Part shown: in pieces, positions 19,036 through 28,207 of the stretch
Layout: each line of letters starts with the position of its first letter
Numbering within the stretch: position 1 is the first letter of the stretch
NCBI RefSeq assembly: GCF_001877035.1
Contig: NZ_CP015756.1
Coordinates: forward strand, 3,153,001 to 3,217,000
Reading direction: 5' to 3'
DNA length: 64,000 nucleotides
Origin: Clostridium estertheticum subsp. estertheticum
GTDB taxonomy: Bacteria; Bacillota; Clostridia; Clostridiales; Clostridiaceae
Position numbers and translations under genes: made by a program
The notes under the pieces: model-generated
Databases searched by the model: none
Told to the model about the DNA's origin: nothing
Seen by the model: the letters and a program-made list of their open reading frames with translations, nothing else

Positions 19036-19080
19036 TTTATATAGATTGTTATAGTTTTCACTTAACTTTCTATAACTATA

Positions 19081-20811
19081 TTACTTAAACTGCATGTTGT
19101 AAAGATAAGAATATACTCCATCTTTCTCTATAAGTTCATCATGTGTTCCTCTTTGGTTTATTCCCTCATCAGTAAGTACTACTATCTCATCTGCATTTTT
19201 TATTGTACTTAATCTATGAGCAATAACCAAAGTAGTTCTATTTTTCATAAGCTCTTCCAATGATTTCTGAATGAATTGTTCATTTTCATTATCAAGAGCA
19301 GAAGTAGCTTCATCAAGTATTAAAATTGATGGATTTTTTAAAAATACTCTTGCTATAGATATTCTCTGCTTTTGTCCACCAGAAAGTTTTACTCCTCTCT
19401 CGCCAGTGTACGTACCATATCCATGCTTAAGACCTATAATAAATTCATGAATATTTGCCTTCTTCGCCGCATCAATTATTTCATTTTCCAATGCCCCTGG
19501 CCTACCATATAATATGTTTTCTCTAATGCTTCCTGCAAACAAATAGACATCCTGCTGAACTATTCCAATAGATTTTCTAAGTGATTTAAGTTTTATGTCT
19601 CGTATATCAATACCATCTATTGTTATGCAGCCGTCATTTACCTCATAAAACCTTGGTATTAGGCTAGAAAAGGTTGTTTTACCACCACCTGATGGACCAA
19701 CAAGTGCGATATTCTTACCTGATTGTATTTTTATATCTATATTACTTAATATGTCACTACTATTATTATAACTAAAAGATACATTGTTAAAAGCTATCTC
19801 TCCCTTAGGATTCACAAGTTCTACTGCATCCTCTCTATCTGTTATTTCTGGCTTTGTGGTTATAACTTCAACAAATCTTTGAAATCCTGAAAGCCCTCTT
19901 TGAAACTGCTCTGTAAAATTTACAAGCTTGTCAATAGGATTTAAGAACGTATTTATATAAAGTATGTATATTACAAGGTCAGTTACTTTTAATGAACCGT
20001 CACTTATAAATATACCCCCTGCAAGAATAACACTAAGATAAAGCAATCCTTGAAAAAAGGTATTACCACTAAAAAATCTGCCCATTATAAAATAGCTATC
20101 CTCTTTAGTCTTTAAATATTCATTATTACCTTTAGTAAATTTAGCATTTTCGATTTCCTCATTAGCAAATGATTTCACTACTCGTATACCCTCTAAACTG
20201 TCCTGAATTTGTGCATTTACTCCCGCTATCTTTTCCTTATTTTCCACAAAAACATTTCGCATTTTCTTATTATAAAAATATGAGAAATATAACATTACCA
20301 ATGTAAATAAAAGAAGTATAAATGTTATTTTTAAATTTATACCTGCGAGTATAACAAAAGATCCAACTATTTTTAGTATGGATATGAATACATCTTCTGG
20401 TCCATGATGTGCAAGTTCTGATATATCAAAAAGGTCTGTAACTATTCTCGACATGAGTTTTCCAGTACTTGCTTCATCATAATAAGAAAAAGATTGCTTT
20501 TGAAGATTATCAAAAATATCTTTTCTCATGTTTGCTTCCATTTTTGCTCCCATTATATGTCCCCATGAGGTTATGAAATACTGACAAAAGTACCGAACAA
20601 TATACATAATTAATAGAGCTATACCAACATATATAACATACTTAATTATCTTATTTCCATCCTGTAATACATAAACATCATTTAACAAATACCTCACTAT
20701 TAACGGAAACACCAAATCTATTGCAGATAAAATTAATGCACAAAACATATCTGCAAAGAATAGAGCCTTATATGGCCCATAATAACTTATAAAGTTTTTA
20801 AAAAGTTTCAT
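19081..20811 (-). CDS. ABC exporter, fused permease and ATPase (MsbA/BmrA type)
   Basis: This 576-residue half-transporter should act as a homodimer or heterodimer to export lipids, peptides or drugs. The N-terminal half holds about six membrane helices. The ATPase half has Walker A GPSGGGKTT near 370, the signature LSGGQKQR near 475 and Walker B ILILDEATSALD near 500, followed by the IAHRLST H-loop. There is no peptidase domain and no partner ABC gene adjacent, which favours a homodimer. The substrate is unknown. It marks the end of the conserved part of the window. Confidence 0.9.
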   Translation of the reverse strand: MKLFKNFISYYGPYKALFFADMFCALILSAIDLVFPLIVRYLLNDVYVLQDGNKIIKYVIYVGIALLIMYIVRYFCQYFITSWGHIMGAKMEANMRKDIFDNLQKQSFSYYDEASTGKLMSRIVTDLFDISELAHHGPEDVFISILKIVGSFVILAGINLKITFILLLFTLVMLYFSYFYNKKMRNVFVENKEKIAGVNAQIQDSLEGIRVVKSFANEEIENAKFTKGNNEYLKTKEDSYFIMGRFFSGNTFFQGLLYLSVILAGGIFISDGSLKVTDLVIYILYINTFLNPIDKLVNFTEQFQRGLSGFQRFVEVITTKPEITDREDAVELVNPKGEIAFNNVSFSYNNSSDILSNIDIKIQSGKNIALVGPSGGGKTTFSSLIPRFYEVNDGCITIDGIDIRDIKLKSLRKSIGIVQQDVYLFAGSIRENILYGRPGALENEIIDAAKKANIHEFIIGLKHGYGTYTGERGVKLSGGQKQRISIARVFLKNPSILILDEATSALDNENEQFIQKSLEELMKNRTTLVIAHRLSTIKNADEIVVLTDEGINQRGTHDELIEKDGVYSYLYNMQFK

Positions 20812-20923
20812 TATTCTTGTAACCCCTTATCCTTAAAATTAGTTTACTTTTTTCAAAAGTTAAACTTAGTTAAATTATAACATGTTTTTTTGCTTTATGG
20901 TTCACCTACCTAACCTCTCATAC

Positions 20924-21400
20924 TTAACTTTGAAGATGTTTTTCATAGAATACTAATGTCATTTTACTGTTTATAACTTTAGTCCTTCCAGTTTTTACAT
21001 AACCTAATTTTTCATACAAATAACAATTCCGCGATTCTTGTAGTATAGTGTCTAATTCCCATACCTTTGCATCATAATATATTTCTTCAATAATTTTGAA
21101 ACTCTTTTGTGCGATCCCAAACCCTTGGTGTTCTGGTAAAATGAAAATAGGGCTAACACGATAGAGTTTATTATCCTTTTTCACTATTCTTATAGAGCCA
21201 ACAGGTGTATTACCTCTTTTAATAATATAGTAATCTGTAAACGCTTGGTTTATTCGCATAATAGTTTTTTCTATTGATTCATTTGCAGGACTTGTCTCAA
21301 AATCCTCATATTTTGATAATAAATCCATGAATGATTTGATTTGCATGATATAAATAGTTTCTGCATCATCTAGTGTTGCTTTAGTTAAACATATATCCAT
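20924..21400 (-). CDS. GNAT family N-acetyltransferase
   Basis: This 158-residue acetyl-CoA-dependent acetyltransferase has motif A in ILPEHQGFGIAQKSF, with Q-x-x-G-x-x-Q in place of the strict R-x-x-G-x-G. GYVKTGR-type C-terminal strands follow. The start is ATG at 21400, after GGGAGGGAATAAG; a longer frame overlaps the upstream gene. It begins 4 nt after the DinB-like gene stop, so the two are an operon. The substrate is unknown. Confidence 0.85.
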   Translation of the reverse strand: MDICLTKATLDDAETIYIMQIKSFMDLLSKYEDFETSPANESIEKTIMRINQAFTDYYIIKRGNTPVGSIRIVKKDNKLYRVSPIFILPEHQGFGIAQKSFKIIEEIYYDAKVWELDTILQESRNCYLYEKLGYVKTGRTKVINSKMTLVFYEKHLQS

Positions 21401-21404
21401 TGCC

Positions 21405-21938
21405 TTATTCCCTCCCATTATTATTAAAATATAAACTGTAATCCCCCGTTGGAATATCATCTTCTAATCCAACAACTTTAGGCCATAATCCTGTTTCCGC
21501 AATAATAAATCCCATAATCATTCCCATGTGACTGTGTAAATGCCTATGTTGTGCAAGAATTAACGTAAACCTTGTCCACTCACTGTTTTCAGGTTTAGCT
21601 AGAATTATATCATTTGTTAAACTATTGTTATATTTATTTATTTTCTCTTCAATTATTAAATAATAATGTTTTAATTCCTCTTTAGATAAAATTTTATCTG
21701 TCTTTACGTCCAAATTATTTAAATTTTCGATATGAAATAATGGATGAGAATATTTTCGTGGATTGATATACCACATATCCAAAGAATGTAGTGTATGATA
21801 AATATGTTTCCACAGAGGCATTTCACAATAATTTTCATTCCAATATTCAATAGGGACACACTCAATAACATTGCTTAAACTCCACAGAGCACGCTTTGTT
21901 TGATCTTTTATTATTTCAATATAACTTGCTTCATTCAT
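21405..21938 (-). CDS. DinB-superfamily protein
   Basis: This 177-residue four-helix-bundle protein is of the DinB/YfiT class. Histidines in WKHIYHTLHSLDMWY and AQHRHLHSHMGMI sit where these proteins bind a divalent metal. Members include thiol-dependent transferases such as bacillithiol S-transferases and damage-inducible proteins of unknown role. It lies upstream of, and is coupled to, a GNAT gene. No SOS box was recognised. Confidence 0.75.
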   Translation of the reverse strand: MNEASYIEIIKDQTKRALWSLSNVIECVPIEYWNENYCEMPLWKHIYHTLHSLDMWYINPRKYSHPLFHIENLNNLDVKTDKILSKEELKHYYLIIEEKINKYNNSLTNDIILAKPENSEWTRFTLILAQHRHLHSHMGMIMGFIIAETGLWPKVVGLEDDIPTGDYSLYFNNNGRE

Positions 21939-22102
21939 TATGGTATACTCCCCTCACAATAGTATTCAACTATAGATTGTTTTTTTATTAAATTAAATAT
22001 ATAAGTCCATTAGTATATCATCGTCAAAATTAGTTCTGGTATTCATGCATTAAGTTTAGCCATAAAATAATACCCCTTTGTTTAATTATCATATAATCAT
22101 GT

Positions 22103-22642
22103 CTAAAATGTCTTCTCTACAATCCATTGAGCAGCCTCTAATACATTATTTGCTACATAGTCTGGATCTATTTGTGACCACCTGTCTCTATCTTTCCCTA
22201 ATGTCTCATTACCAGCCCCAGTTAGTACAAGAATTTTCCCCATATTAGCCATCTTCGCAGCCATCATATCGCTCCACCTATCCCCAATTACAAAACACCT
22301 TGAAAGGTCAAGTGCATATTCGACTTTTGCTTTTAATAACAGTCCCGCTTCAGGTTTCCTACATTTACAGTTATGTTCTGGGGTATGAGGGCATATATAA
22401 ACTTTTTCAATCCCAAATTGTTCTAATTCATTAATGAAATCTTCTTCTGTAGCTTCTCCGGCTGAGATGCCTGGTTGATTTGTGAATGCAAATACTTTGA
22501 TTCCGTCGCTCTTTAACATTTTTATAGCCTTTTGGGTAAATGGATATAAAACAAATTTATCAGGGTATGTTACATCAGTATCGCCACCCATTGTGCCATC
22601 TCTATCTATAAATACTGCTTGGACCTTTTTTAAACCTACCAT
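22103..22642 (-). CDS. HAD-IIIA phosphatase (GmhB/HisB-like)
   Basis: This 179-residue phosphatase has motif I FIDRDGT (Asp13, Asp15), motif II FTNQPG, and the zinc loop CPHTPEHNCKCRKP typical of D-glycero-D-manno-heptose-1,7-bisphosphate and histidinol-phosphate phosphatases. Motif IV GDRWSDMMAA follows. AGGAGTAGATG precedes the ATG. It is complete and metal-ligand intact. No heptose or histidine genes are nearby, so the substrate is open. Confidence 0.85.
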   Translation of the reverse strand: MVGLKKVQAVFIDRDGTMGGDTDVTYPDKFVLYPFTQKAIKMLKSDGIKVFAFTNQPGISAGEATEEDFINELEQFGIEKVYICPHTPEHNCKCRKPEAGLLLKAKVEYALDLSRCFVIGDRWSDMMAAKMANMGKILVLTGAGNETLGKDRDRWSQIDPDYVANNVLEAAQWIVEKTF

Positions 22643-22669
22643 ATCATCTACTCCTTAAATTTTTATTTT

Positions 22670-23467
22670 CTATTTTCTACATATCAGTAGTGCATGGTTG
22701 CTGCTCCCTAAAATGCTCTTCTCTCTACAACTACATAAATTATAATAAATCCATGCTTCATATTCTTCATCATTCATTTCATCTACAAGCTTTCCTAATA
22801 ATGGACTTATCCCATCTGTTGCCGCATGTTCAATAATTTTAGTATTAAATTTCGAAACTAGTAACTCCATGTCTGTTGGAGTGGTGAAAAATGCATCAGT
22901 CCAAAAACATTCTTTTTCACCTTCCTCTATAGTCCCACCACTTAAAATTTTATCAATAAAACCATGAGTTAAAAATTTTTTATCTTGCGACATAATAGAA
23001 TTAAGCACATAGTGTTTATTTATATATGCAACTGCGAGTATTCCTCCCTTTTTTAATATTCTCAAACTCTCACTAATACACATTTCTCTATCTTTTTCAT
23101 TTACAAGATGGTACATTGGTCCAAGACATAATACTACATCAAAACTTTCAGGATCATATTGCTTTAAATCTATAGCATTAGCTACTTCTGCTTGTAATTT
23201 AATAGTGTTACTAACCTTAGAAAGCTTTTGCTTAATAATTTCTACATGTTTAGGTGTTATATCAGTAGCCACTATCTCATTTCCCATATTTGCATAATAA
23301 AAAGAATACACTCCTGTCCCTGCGCCTAATTCTATAATTTTATCCTGATGCTTTATATACTCATCTAAAATACTTGTTGTTACATTAAACTCTACTTTTC
23401 TTGCTTTATTGGTTGAAACCCTGCCGTCTTCATCATATGTATTATAAAAATTAACAATATTATTCAT
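22670..23467 (-). CDS. Class I SAM-dependent methyltransferase
   Basis: This 265-residue Rossmann-fold methyltransferase has the SAM motif I IIELGAGTGVYS. An acidic residue after the second strand (ATDITPKH) and motif VLCLGPMYHL after the fourth follow. It resembles small-molecule methyltransferases. AAGGGGAGAG precedes the ATG. It lies 27 nt upstream of the HAD-IIIA gene on the same strand, so cotranscription is likely. The substrate is unknown. Confidence 0.85.
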   Translation of the reverse strand: MNNIVNFYNTYDEDGRVSTNKARKVEFNVTTSILDEYIKHQDKIIELGAGTGVYSFYYANMGNEIVATDITPKHVEIIKQKLSKVSNTIKLQAEVANAIDLKQYDPESFDVVLCLGPMYHLVNEKDREMCISESLRILKKGGILAVAYINKHYVLNSIMSQDKKFLTHGFIDKILSGGTIEEGEKECFWTDAFFTTPTDMELLVSKFNTKIIEHAATDGISPLLGKLVDEMNDEEYEAWIYYNLCSCREKSILGSSNHALLICRK

Positions 23468-23568
23468 AAAAATACTCTCCCCTTAAAAAGTGATAGTGTT
23501 AACACTATCTTTGTTTTATTTTTAATAAAATTAAATTATTACTTAGCAAATGGTATAAAATAAAAATA

Positions 23569-23606
23569 CTCTCACCTCCAAGAATTGCATATCTTGGAGA
23601 TGAGAG
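23569..23606 (-). terminator. Terminator of the sdpR-sdpI unit
   Basis: A 15-bp stem (CTCTCACCTCCAAGA and its complement, one mismatch) has an 8-nt loop. On the minus strand it is followed by AGTATTTTTATTTTAT. Confidence 0.75.
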
Positions 23607-23754
23607 CTACTTGTTTACTCTTCTTAACATCACTTTCTTATATAAAATTATTTTGTTAAATTATACATCTATATACTCATATTGTAAATATTATTTTTTC
23701 CTACTTTATAACTAATTAGCCCCATAATATATGAGCCATTTAAATTTTATATTC

Positions 23755-24420
23755 TTATTTATTTTGATTAACAATTTTGTGATAAATAATATATGAGTAT
23801 ACAGTAGGCACAATTGAAATTACAGCAACAATAATTATAAATCCTAGCCAACTAAAATTTACTTCTGTAATAGTTAATAATATATTTAAAATTCCTCCTA
23901 TTACCCATATAGGTGCCGCCATTCTATGAGTTTTCCTCCATACTTCTTCATTTGCTAAAGTCCAAGGAGTTTTTATTCCCACAAAATAGGTGAACTTAAA
24001 TCTACCCATTACATTTCCTAATAAAATAAATAACAACGAAACCATTATTTGAATGATGATTGTTATATTAATCGCAACACCTGTACCTATTAGAAGTGTA
24101 GTCACTTCTATCCCAAGAAAAAGTATAATTAATAGATATTTTAAATATTGGTAAGTTGACTGGAAATCTTTATAATTTTTTCCTTTAGGGTCGATATAAG
24201 GTAGCGCAATAAATAATAAATACATTGCTAAATTTATAAATGCTAAACCAAATGCTCCTAAAAATTTACCTCCATAACCATCTACTTGGCCTTTAAAATT
24301 CCAATGTATTGGTACTTTAGTAGGAAGCAATGGATAGAAATATACTCCAAGTGCAAACCCTAAAATAATAAGAAATAAAATCCCCCAATCTTTTTTTAAA
24401 ACATTACTTATCTTTTTCAT
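23755..24420 (-). CDS. SdpI-family immunity-like membrane protein
   Basis: This 221-residue protein has about six membrane helices. A DUF1648-type opening (IHWNFKGQVDGYG) is followed by the SdpI signature VGIKTPWTLANEEVWRKTHR. In Bacillus subtilis SdpI confers immunity to the SdpC toxin and, when bound to toxin, sequesters the SdpR repressor at the membrane. The start is ATG at 24420, 8 nt after GAGGGGGG, overlapping the sdpR stop by 17 nt. No sdpABC toxin genes are in the window. Confidence 0.85.
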   Translation of the reverse strand: MKKISNVLKKDWGILFLIILGFALGVYFYPLLPTKVPIHWNFKGQVDGYGGKFLGAFGLAFINLAMYLLFIALPYIDPKGKNYKDFQSTYQYLKYLLIILFLGIEVTTLLIGTGVAINITIIIQIMVSLLFILLGNVMGRFKFTYFVGIKTPWTLANEEVWRKTHRMAAPIWVIGGILNILLTITEVNFSWLGFIIIVAVISIVPTVYSYIIYHKIVNQNK

Positions 24421-24703
24421 TTTCATTTCCCCCCTCATTAACATGTGTTGCATTAAAAAACCAATTAGTTACTTCCTGGAACACTGTAGTATCAAGCGAA
24501 TAATAAATATATTGACCTTTTCGCTGATCTGTTACCAAAAGTGATTGTTTTAAAGCATTAAGATGGTGAGAAATACTTGGTTTTGTCATATTAAAATGTT
24601 CTGCTATTTCCCCAGCAGTCAAATCTTTCTCTTTTAATAATAAAATTATTTTTCTCCTTGTTGGATCTGCAAGTGCCTTAAACGGTAAATTAAGAATTGA
24701 CAT
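24404..24703 (-). CDS. ArsR-family repressor, SdpR-like
   Basis: This 99-residue winged-helix regulator opens with FKALADPTRRKIILLLKEKDLTAG and has the recognition region MTKPSISHHLNAL at about 39-51. It lacks the CxC metal site of ArsR/SmtB sensors, which fits the SdpR autorepressor branch. It overlaps sdpI, which implies translational coupling and shared control. The gene pair is expected to repress itself until SdpI-type signalling removes the repressor; that behaviour is known for B. subtilis and inferred here. Confidence 0.88.
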   Translation of the reverse strand: MSILNLPFKALADPTRRKIILLLKEKDLTAGEIAEHFNMTKPSISHHLNALKQSLLVTDQRKGQYIYYSLDTTVFQEVTNWFFNATHVNEGGNENEKDK

Positions 24704-25189
24704 ATTAATTTCTCCTTACATTTTTTAGGTTTAGATAATTAATTAGATATTTAGATAACTGTCTAACCTTCTAATTGTATTGTATTCCCATTCTGTATAA
24801 ATGTCCACACTTTTTCATTCTTTATATGGTTATAATTTTCATGTATATAAAACTATATACACAAAAAAACAAAAAAGAAGATTTCTCCTCTTTTTATCTA
24901 CATTAATCATTTTCCACTAAGTTTTTGGAATAAAATGACCCCCCCGGACAATAATACAGCCACTAATTATGGTTATAACTGTTATAAACAGCATATACTA
25001 AAGCACTCGCGTTTACTGTTTTTATCTTGTTTATCATAATATCACGTCCATTTCTACTTTTTCAGAATTTATAATATCATTCAAATAATTCATTGGTGAT
25101 TCCTCCTATAAGGTATTTGATAACATTAAGATTGAAATTTAAAATCATTCATATTATTTATGTGCTTTCATAAACTATTATTTTGATTG
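24704..25189. other. Intergenic stretch with two tiny overlapping reading frames
   Basis: No recognisable gene fills these 486 bases. On the minus strand a GGAGGAATCACC ribosome site precedes a 19-codon frame (25034-25093, starts MNYLNDIINSEKVEMD). Its stop overlaps the ATG of a 24-codon frame (24963-25037). In another frame the same DNA reads LFITVITIISGC, like a lipoprotein signal ending in a lipobox, then VRGGHFIPKT and a stop. This suggests the frameshifted remains of a short membrane or lipoprotein gene, or a decayed anti-sigma-like pair. Low certainty. Confidence 0.3.
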
Positions 25190-25630
25190 CTAAAATGACA
25201 TTACATCTGAATTTTCAAAAAAGGTTTCCTTATGATAAATAAGTCCTATTCCAATAAGTCTTCCATCAATATCCTCTATAACAAATTCATAACTTCCATA
25301 ATCTGTTCTACTTGGTTTTGAGACTACTTTAACACCTTTTGATTTAAACTCTTTATAGAGTATGTCTACCCCACCAACTGTATCTGGGTCAATATATGCA
25401 TCATAACCTACACCATATGTTTTTTGATTTGATTGAACTTTTCCAAATTTTGATTGCACAATTACAAATTCAATTGAATCTCTATATACTGCTGCAAAAT
25501 TAATAATTTTATCATAATGCTCTGCATACTTAAATCCAAGTTTTTCAACATAAAAGTTTACAGTTTTTCTTACATCTTCAGATATAAATACTGGACATAA
25601 ATTTGTTAATTTTACTTTGTTGTCTGACAT
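25190..25630 (-). CDS. VOC-superfamily (glyoxalase/bleomycin resistance) protein
   Basis: This 146-residue protein folds as two beta-alpha-beta-beta-beta units. The first opens with LCPVFISEDVRKTVNFYVEKLGF and the second ends YEFVIEDIDGRLIGIG. Members are metal-dependent lyases or dioxygenases, or drug-binding resistance proteins that act by sequestration. Metal ligands cannot be assigned with confidence. It is a single gene in the accessory array with its own ribosome site. Confidence 0.82.
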   Translation of the reverse strand: MSDNKVKLTNLCPVFISEDVRKTVNFYVEKLGFKYAEHYDKIINFAAVYRDSIEFVIVQSKFGKVQSNQKTYGVGYDAYIDPDTVGGVDILYKEFKSKGVKVVSKPSRTDYGSYEFVIEDIDGRLIGIGLIYHKETFFENSDVMSF

Positions 25631-25681
25631 TATACATCGCCCCTATTTATTATTAATTATGCATATTTTATTAAGCCCTTA

Positions 25682-25876
25682 TTATAGTTTGAATTTTCCT
25701 ATGCATCTCTCAAACATCACAATCTTTATATGTGAGACAACGTCATTAGATGTCCAGTTATCATAACTGCCCAAAAATCCTTCTTTTTTATATTCCAAAT
25801 TAATTTTAAAATTTTCTTCCTCCATATTGACGTTATGAATAATCTCAAGTAATTTTATATTCCATGACCTGTCCCC
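25682..25876 (-). pseudogene. Remnant of a ClbS/DinB-like gene
   Basis: A 60-codon frame reads WNIKLLEIIHNVNMEEEN, then DNWTSNDVVSHIKIVMFER, and stops at 25682. The WTxxDVxxHI pattern is typical of the ClbS/DfsB and maleylpyruvate-isomerase-like DinB proteins. The frame has no start codon near its beginning, no ribosome site, and is closed by a stop at 25877-25879. About two thirds of a normal protein is missing. It is read as a decayed gene; the family assignment is tentative. Confidence 0.5.
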
Positions 25877-25889
25877 CTAATTACCATCT

Positions 25890-26402
25890 TCATATCTCGA
25901 ATTCAAGAATATAATTATTCTCTTGCTCAGTCGAACTATTTACTCTAAAATTACAATTATTTAATATTTTATTCGAACCTATATTTGTTTTTGAAACTTT
26001 GGCAATTATTCCTCTGCATTCTCGAAATCCATGAGCCCATCTTATTAATGTTTCCAAGGCTTCCGTCATAAGTCTCTGCCTTCTATAATTAGGTGAAATA
26101 CTGTATCCAACTTCTGAATAACCATTTCCGTTTAGCAACCCTTTAAAACCAATAAAACCTACTCCTAGTTGATTTTGCTTATTTATGATTAGCCAGTATG
26201 TATACCATTTTTGAGTATCTTCACTAATACTTTTCATCTTTTCTAGTTTCATTGTTATTGCTAATTTAACAGAATGCGATATTGCTTCTAATTCAATGCT
26301 AGGTTCAATATTATCAATCATATTTTCACTAATATATAATAGTTCATTAAAAGATAAAGGCTTTAAAAGTAACCTATTTGACTCTAATACTTTCATACGC
26401 AA
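25890..26402 (-). CDS. GNAT N-acetyltransferase, RimJ/RimL-like
   Basis: This 170-residue acetyltransferase opens VLESNRLLLKPL, the usual RimJ/RimL-type start. The acetyl-CoA loop NYRRQRLMTEALE lacks the glycine of the normal RxxGxG motif, which is unusual and may weaken cofactor binding. The start is TTG at 26402, 7 nt after GGAGG; an ATG two codons on is an alternative. The substrate is unknown. Confidence 0.8.
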   Translation of the reverse strand: MRMKVLESNRLLLKPLSFNELLYISENMIDNIEPSIELEAISHSVKLAITMKLEKMKSISEDTQKWYTYWLIINKQNQLGVGFIGFKGLLNGNGYSEVGYSISPNYRRQRLMTEALETLIRWAHGFRECRGIIAKVSKTNIGSNKILNNCNFRVNSSTEQENNYILEFEI

Positions 26403-26474
26403 TACAATACCTCCATTTGAAGTTTTTACATAGATTTAATAATTTTTGTATAAAAATGTCCATGTTTTTGACAA

Positions 26475-27014
26475 TCAATCAATATAATCGGATTTGAAAA
26501 TATTATAGTATAAGGTGATAACTTCTTTATTATCTAACAGTATTAACCTATCAGTTTTTTGAAACCTATATTTAAATCCACATTTTTCAATTACTCTTTT
26601 AGACTTAGAATTAAAGTCAAAATGTCCACACCAAATTAAATCTAAATTTAATTCATTAAATCCATATCTTATTAAATAATTTACGGCCTCTGGAATAAAC
26701 CCGTTTCCCCAGTATTTAGGGTTAAGAACATATCCTATTTCTTTTTGCTTCAAGTCAAAAAGATTATCATCAGGTTTTCTATTATGGAGCCCTATACCAC
26801 CGATTACTTTGTTTTCTGATTTTAGAACTACAGCATATGTTTCATTATTTTCAATGAACATTTTTATTATACCTTTACTGTCTTCCTCATTCTTATGTGG
26901 TGGCCAGCCAGCACTTGGACCTACTAATTCACTTTTAGCATACTCATATAAGTCAGCGCTATCACTTTCTTTCCATTCCCTTAGTATCAATCTATTAGTT
27001 ACTAATGTTTCCAT
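26475..27014 (-). CDS. GNAT N-acetyltransferase, RimJ/RimL-like
   Basis: This 179-residue protein opens LVTNRLILREWKESD and carries the acetyl-CoA loop NPKYWGNGFIPEAVNYLI. FNSKSKRVIEKCGF near the C-terminus is typical of ribosomal-protein or small-molecule acetyltransferases. GGGGATGAAC precedes the ATG. It sits between another GNAT and a methyltransferase, all on the minus strand with gaps over 70 nt, so separate promoters are possible. Confidence 0.88.
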   Translation of the reverse strand: METLVTNRLILREWKESDSADLYEYAKSELVGPSAGWPPHKNEEDSKGIIKMFIENNETYAVVLKSENKVIGGIGLHNRKPDDNLFDLKQKEIGYVLNPKYWGNGFIPEAVNYLIRYGFNELNLDLIWCGHFDFNSKSKRVIEKCGFKYRFQKTDRLILLDNKEVITLYYNIFKSDYID

Positions 27015-27126
27015 ATTTGTTCATCCCCTTTTTCTAAAAGTACTTACCCCTAACAACTAATTTATTTGTAATTAACCTTTACTTTCACAAAAATACTATT
27101 GTGCAAAACAATCAATTTCTAACAAT

Positions 27127-27933
27127 CTACTTAACACCAATACGCATCCGATAGCAAAAATCTATATTAAATTCACTGCTGCCAAAGATATCAATAATTC
27201 GCTCTTTAAAAGAAATCAAAAGAGGATTAATTTCATCTATATTGGCTTTCATAATAGCCTGTACTCCTCCTTGGCTTAAAGCAATTGAAATAAATCTTTG
27301 TGCATTACAAATCTCAGAGTTAGAAAATACTATTTCTCTTACATATCTGAAATTACCACTATTTTTTATATTTGAAAGATGCTTGTCTTTGTCCCATCTC
27401 TTAAAACTTTCTTTAATATCTGGATGTGATAATTCAAATTCTCTTACTTTATCAAAAAGCTTATTATATTCAAATTCTGCTTCCCAATTACATACGGGTG
27501 GCCAGTCATTATCGTAGACTGCAAATATACCACCTTTCTTTAAAATTCTCGATACTTCATTCAAGGTATTTTCTGGACTCATCCAGTGAAATGATTGCGA
27601 ACATGTGATAATATCTGCACAGCTATTGTTTAATTGAGTATTATCTGAAAATGCAGAATTAAATAATATATTATCTAACCCCACCGATTTTTCTCTTGCC
27701 ACTTTAATCATGTCAGTACTTGGTTCTATCCCAATTACTCTATTACTTACCTCACTCCAAATTCTTGTAGAAAGCCCTGTACCACATCCCAAATCAACCA
27801 CAAGAGTTGGATCACGATTCAAATATTTGAGTATTATCTCCTTAACTTTCTCTGGACATTTAGGTCTTGCATTATTATAAACATCAGCAAATCCCATAAA
27901 TCTATCTGCATTAAGTTGCAAGTTTTCTTTCAT
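27127..27933 (-). CDS. Class I SAM-dependent methyltransferase
   Basis: This 268-residue enzyme has motif I VVDLGCGTGLSTRIW at about 43-57, GIEPSTDMI after strand 2, and the post-strand-4 motif ITCSQSFHWM. It belongs to the Methyltransf_11-like group that acts on small molecules. A GGGGGAGATG ribosome site lies ahead of the ATG. Its role is unknown. It belongs to the accessory array rather than to a biosynthetic operon. Confidence 0.87.
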   Translation of the reverse strand: MKENLQLNADRFMGFADVYNNARPKCPEKVKEIILKYLNRDPTLVVDLGCGTGLSTRIWSEVSNRVIGIEPSTDMIKVAREKSVGLDNILFNSAFSDNTQLNNSCADIITCSQSFHWMSPENTLNEVSRILKKGGIFAVYDNDWPPVCNWEAEFEYNKLFDKVREFELSHPDIKESFKRWDKDKHLSNIKNSGNFRYVREIVFSNSEICNAQRFISIALSQGGVQAIMKANIDEINPLLISFKERIIDIFGSSEFNIDFCYRMRIGVK

Positions 27934-28052
27934 TTATCCATCATCTCCCCCAATTCCATATGTACACTATTTCATGGAAATTTATATTTCATTCTTTATT
28001 CTCTATCCAAATTTTTCTAATCGGTAATTTGTGCTTCCTTTTAAAGTCCACC

Positions 28053-28199
28053 TCAAAAACTACCATGTAAAGCTACCCATTTATAATCCCTTAATATCTT
28101 ACCTCTCCCCTCTTCATTTTCAAACAAATCAAACCAATCACATATTTCAATTGCAAAATCAATAAATGCTACTCCTTGAGCAGTTATCACATTTCTATA
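28053..28199 (-). pseudogene. C-terminal remnant of a DJ-1/PfpI-family gene
   Basis: A 48-codon frame reads RNVITAQGVAFIDFAIEIC followed by DWFDLFENEEGRGKILRDYK, which is the C-terminal helix region of DJ-1/PfpI proteins (ITAQGxAxxDFAxEI). It is closed upstream by a stop at 28200-28202, which abuts the neighbouring S66 gene end. The N-terminal part with the nucleophile cysteine is absent. It is the tail of a deleted or replaced gene. Confidence 0.65.
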
Positions 28200-28207
28200 C
28201 TATATTT

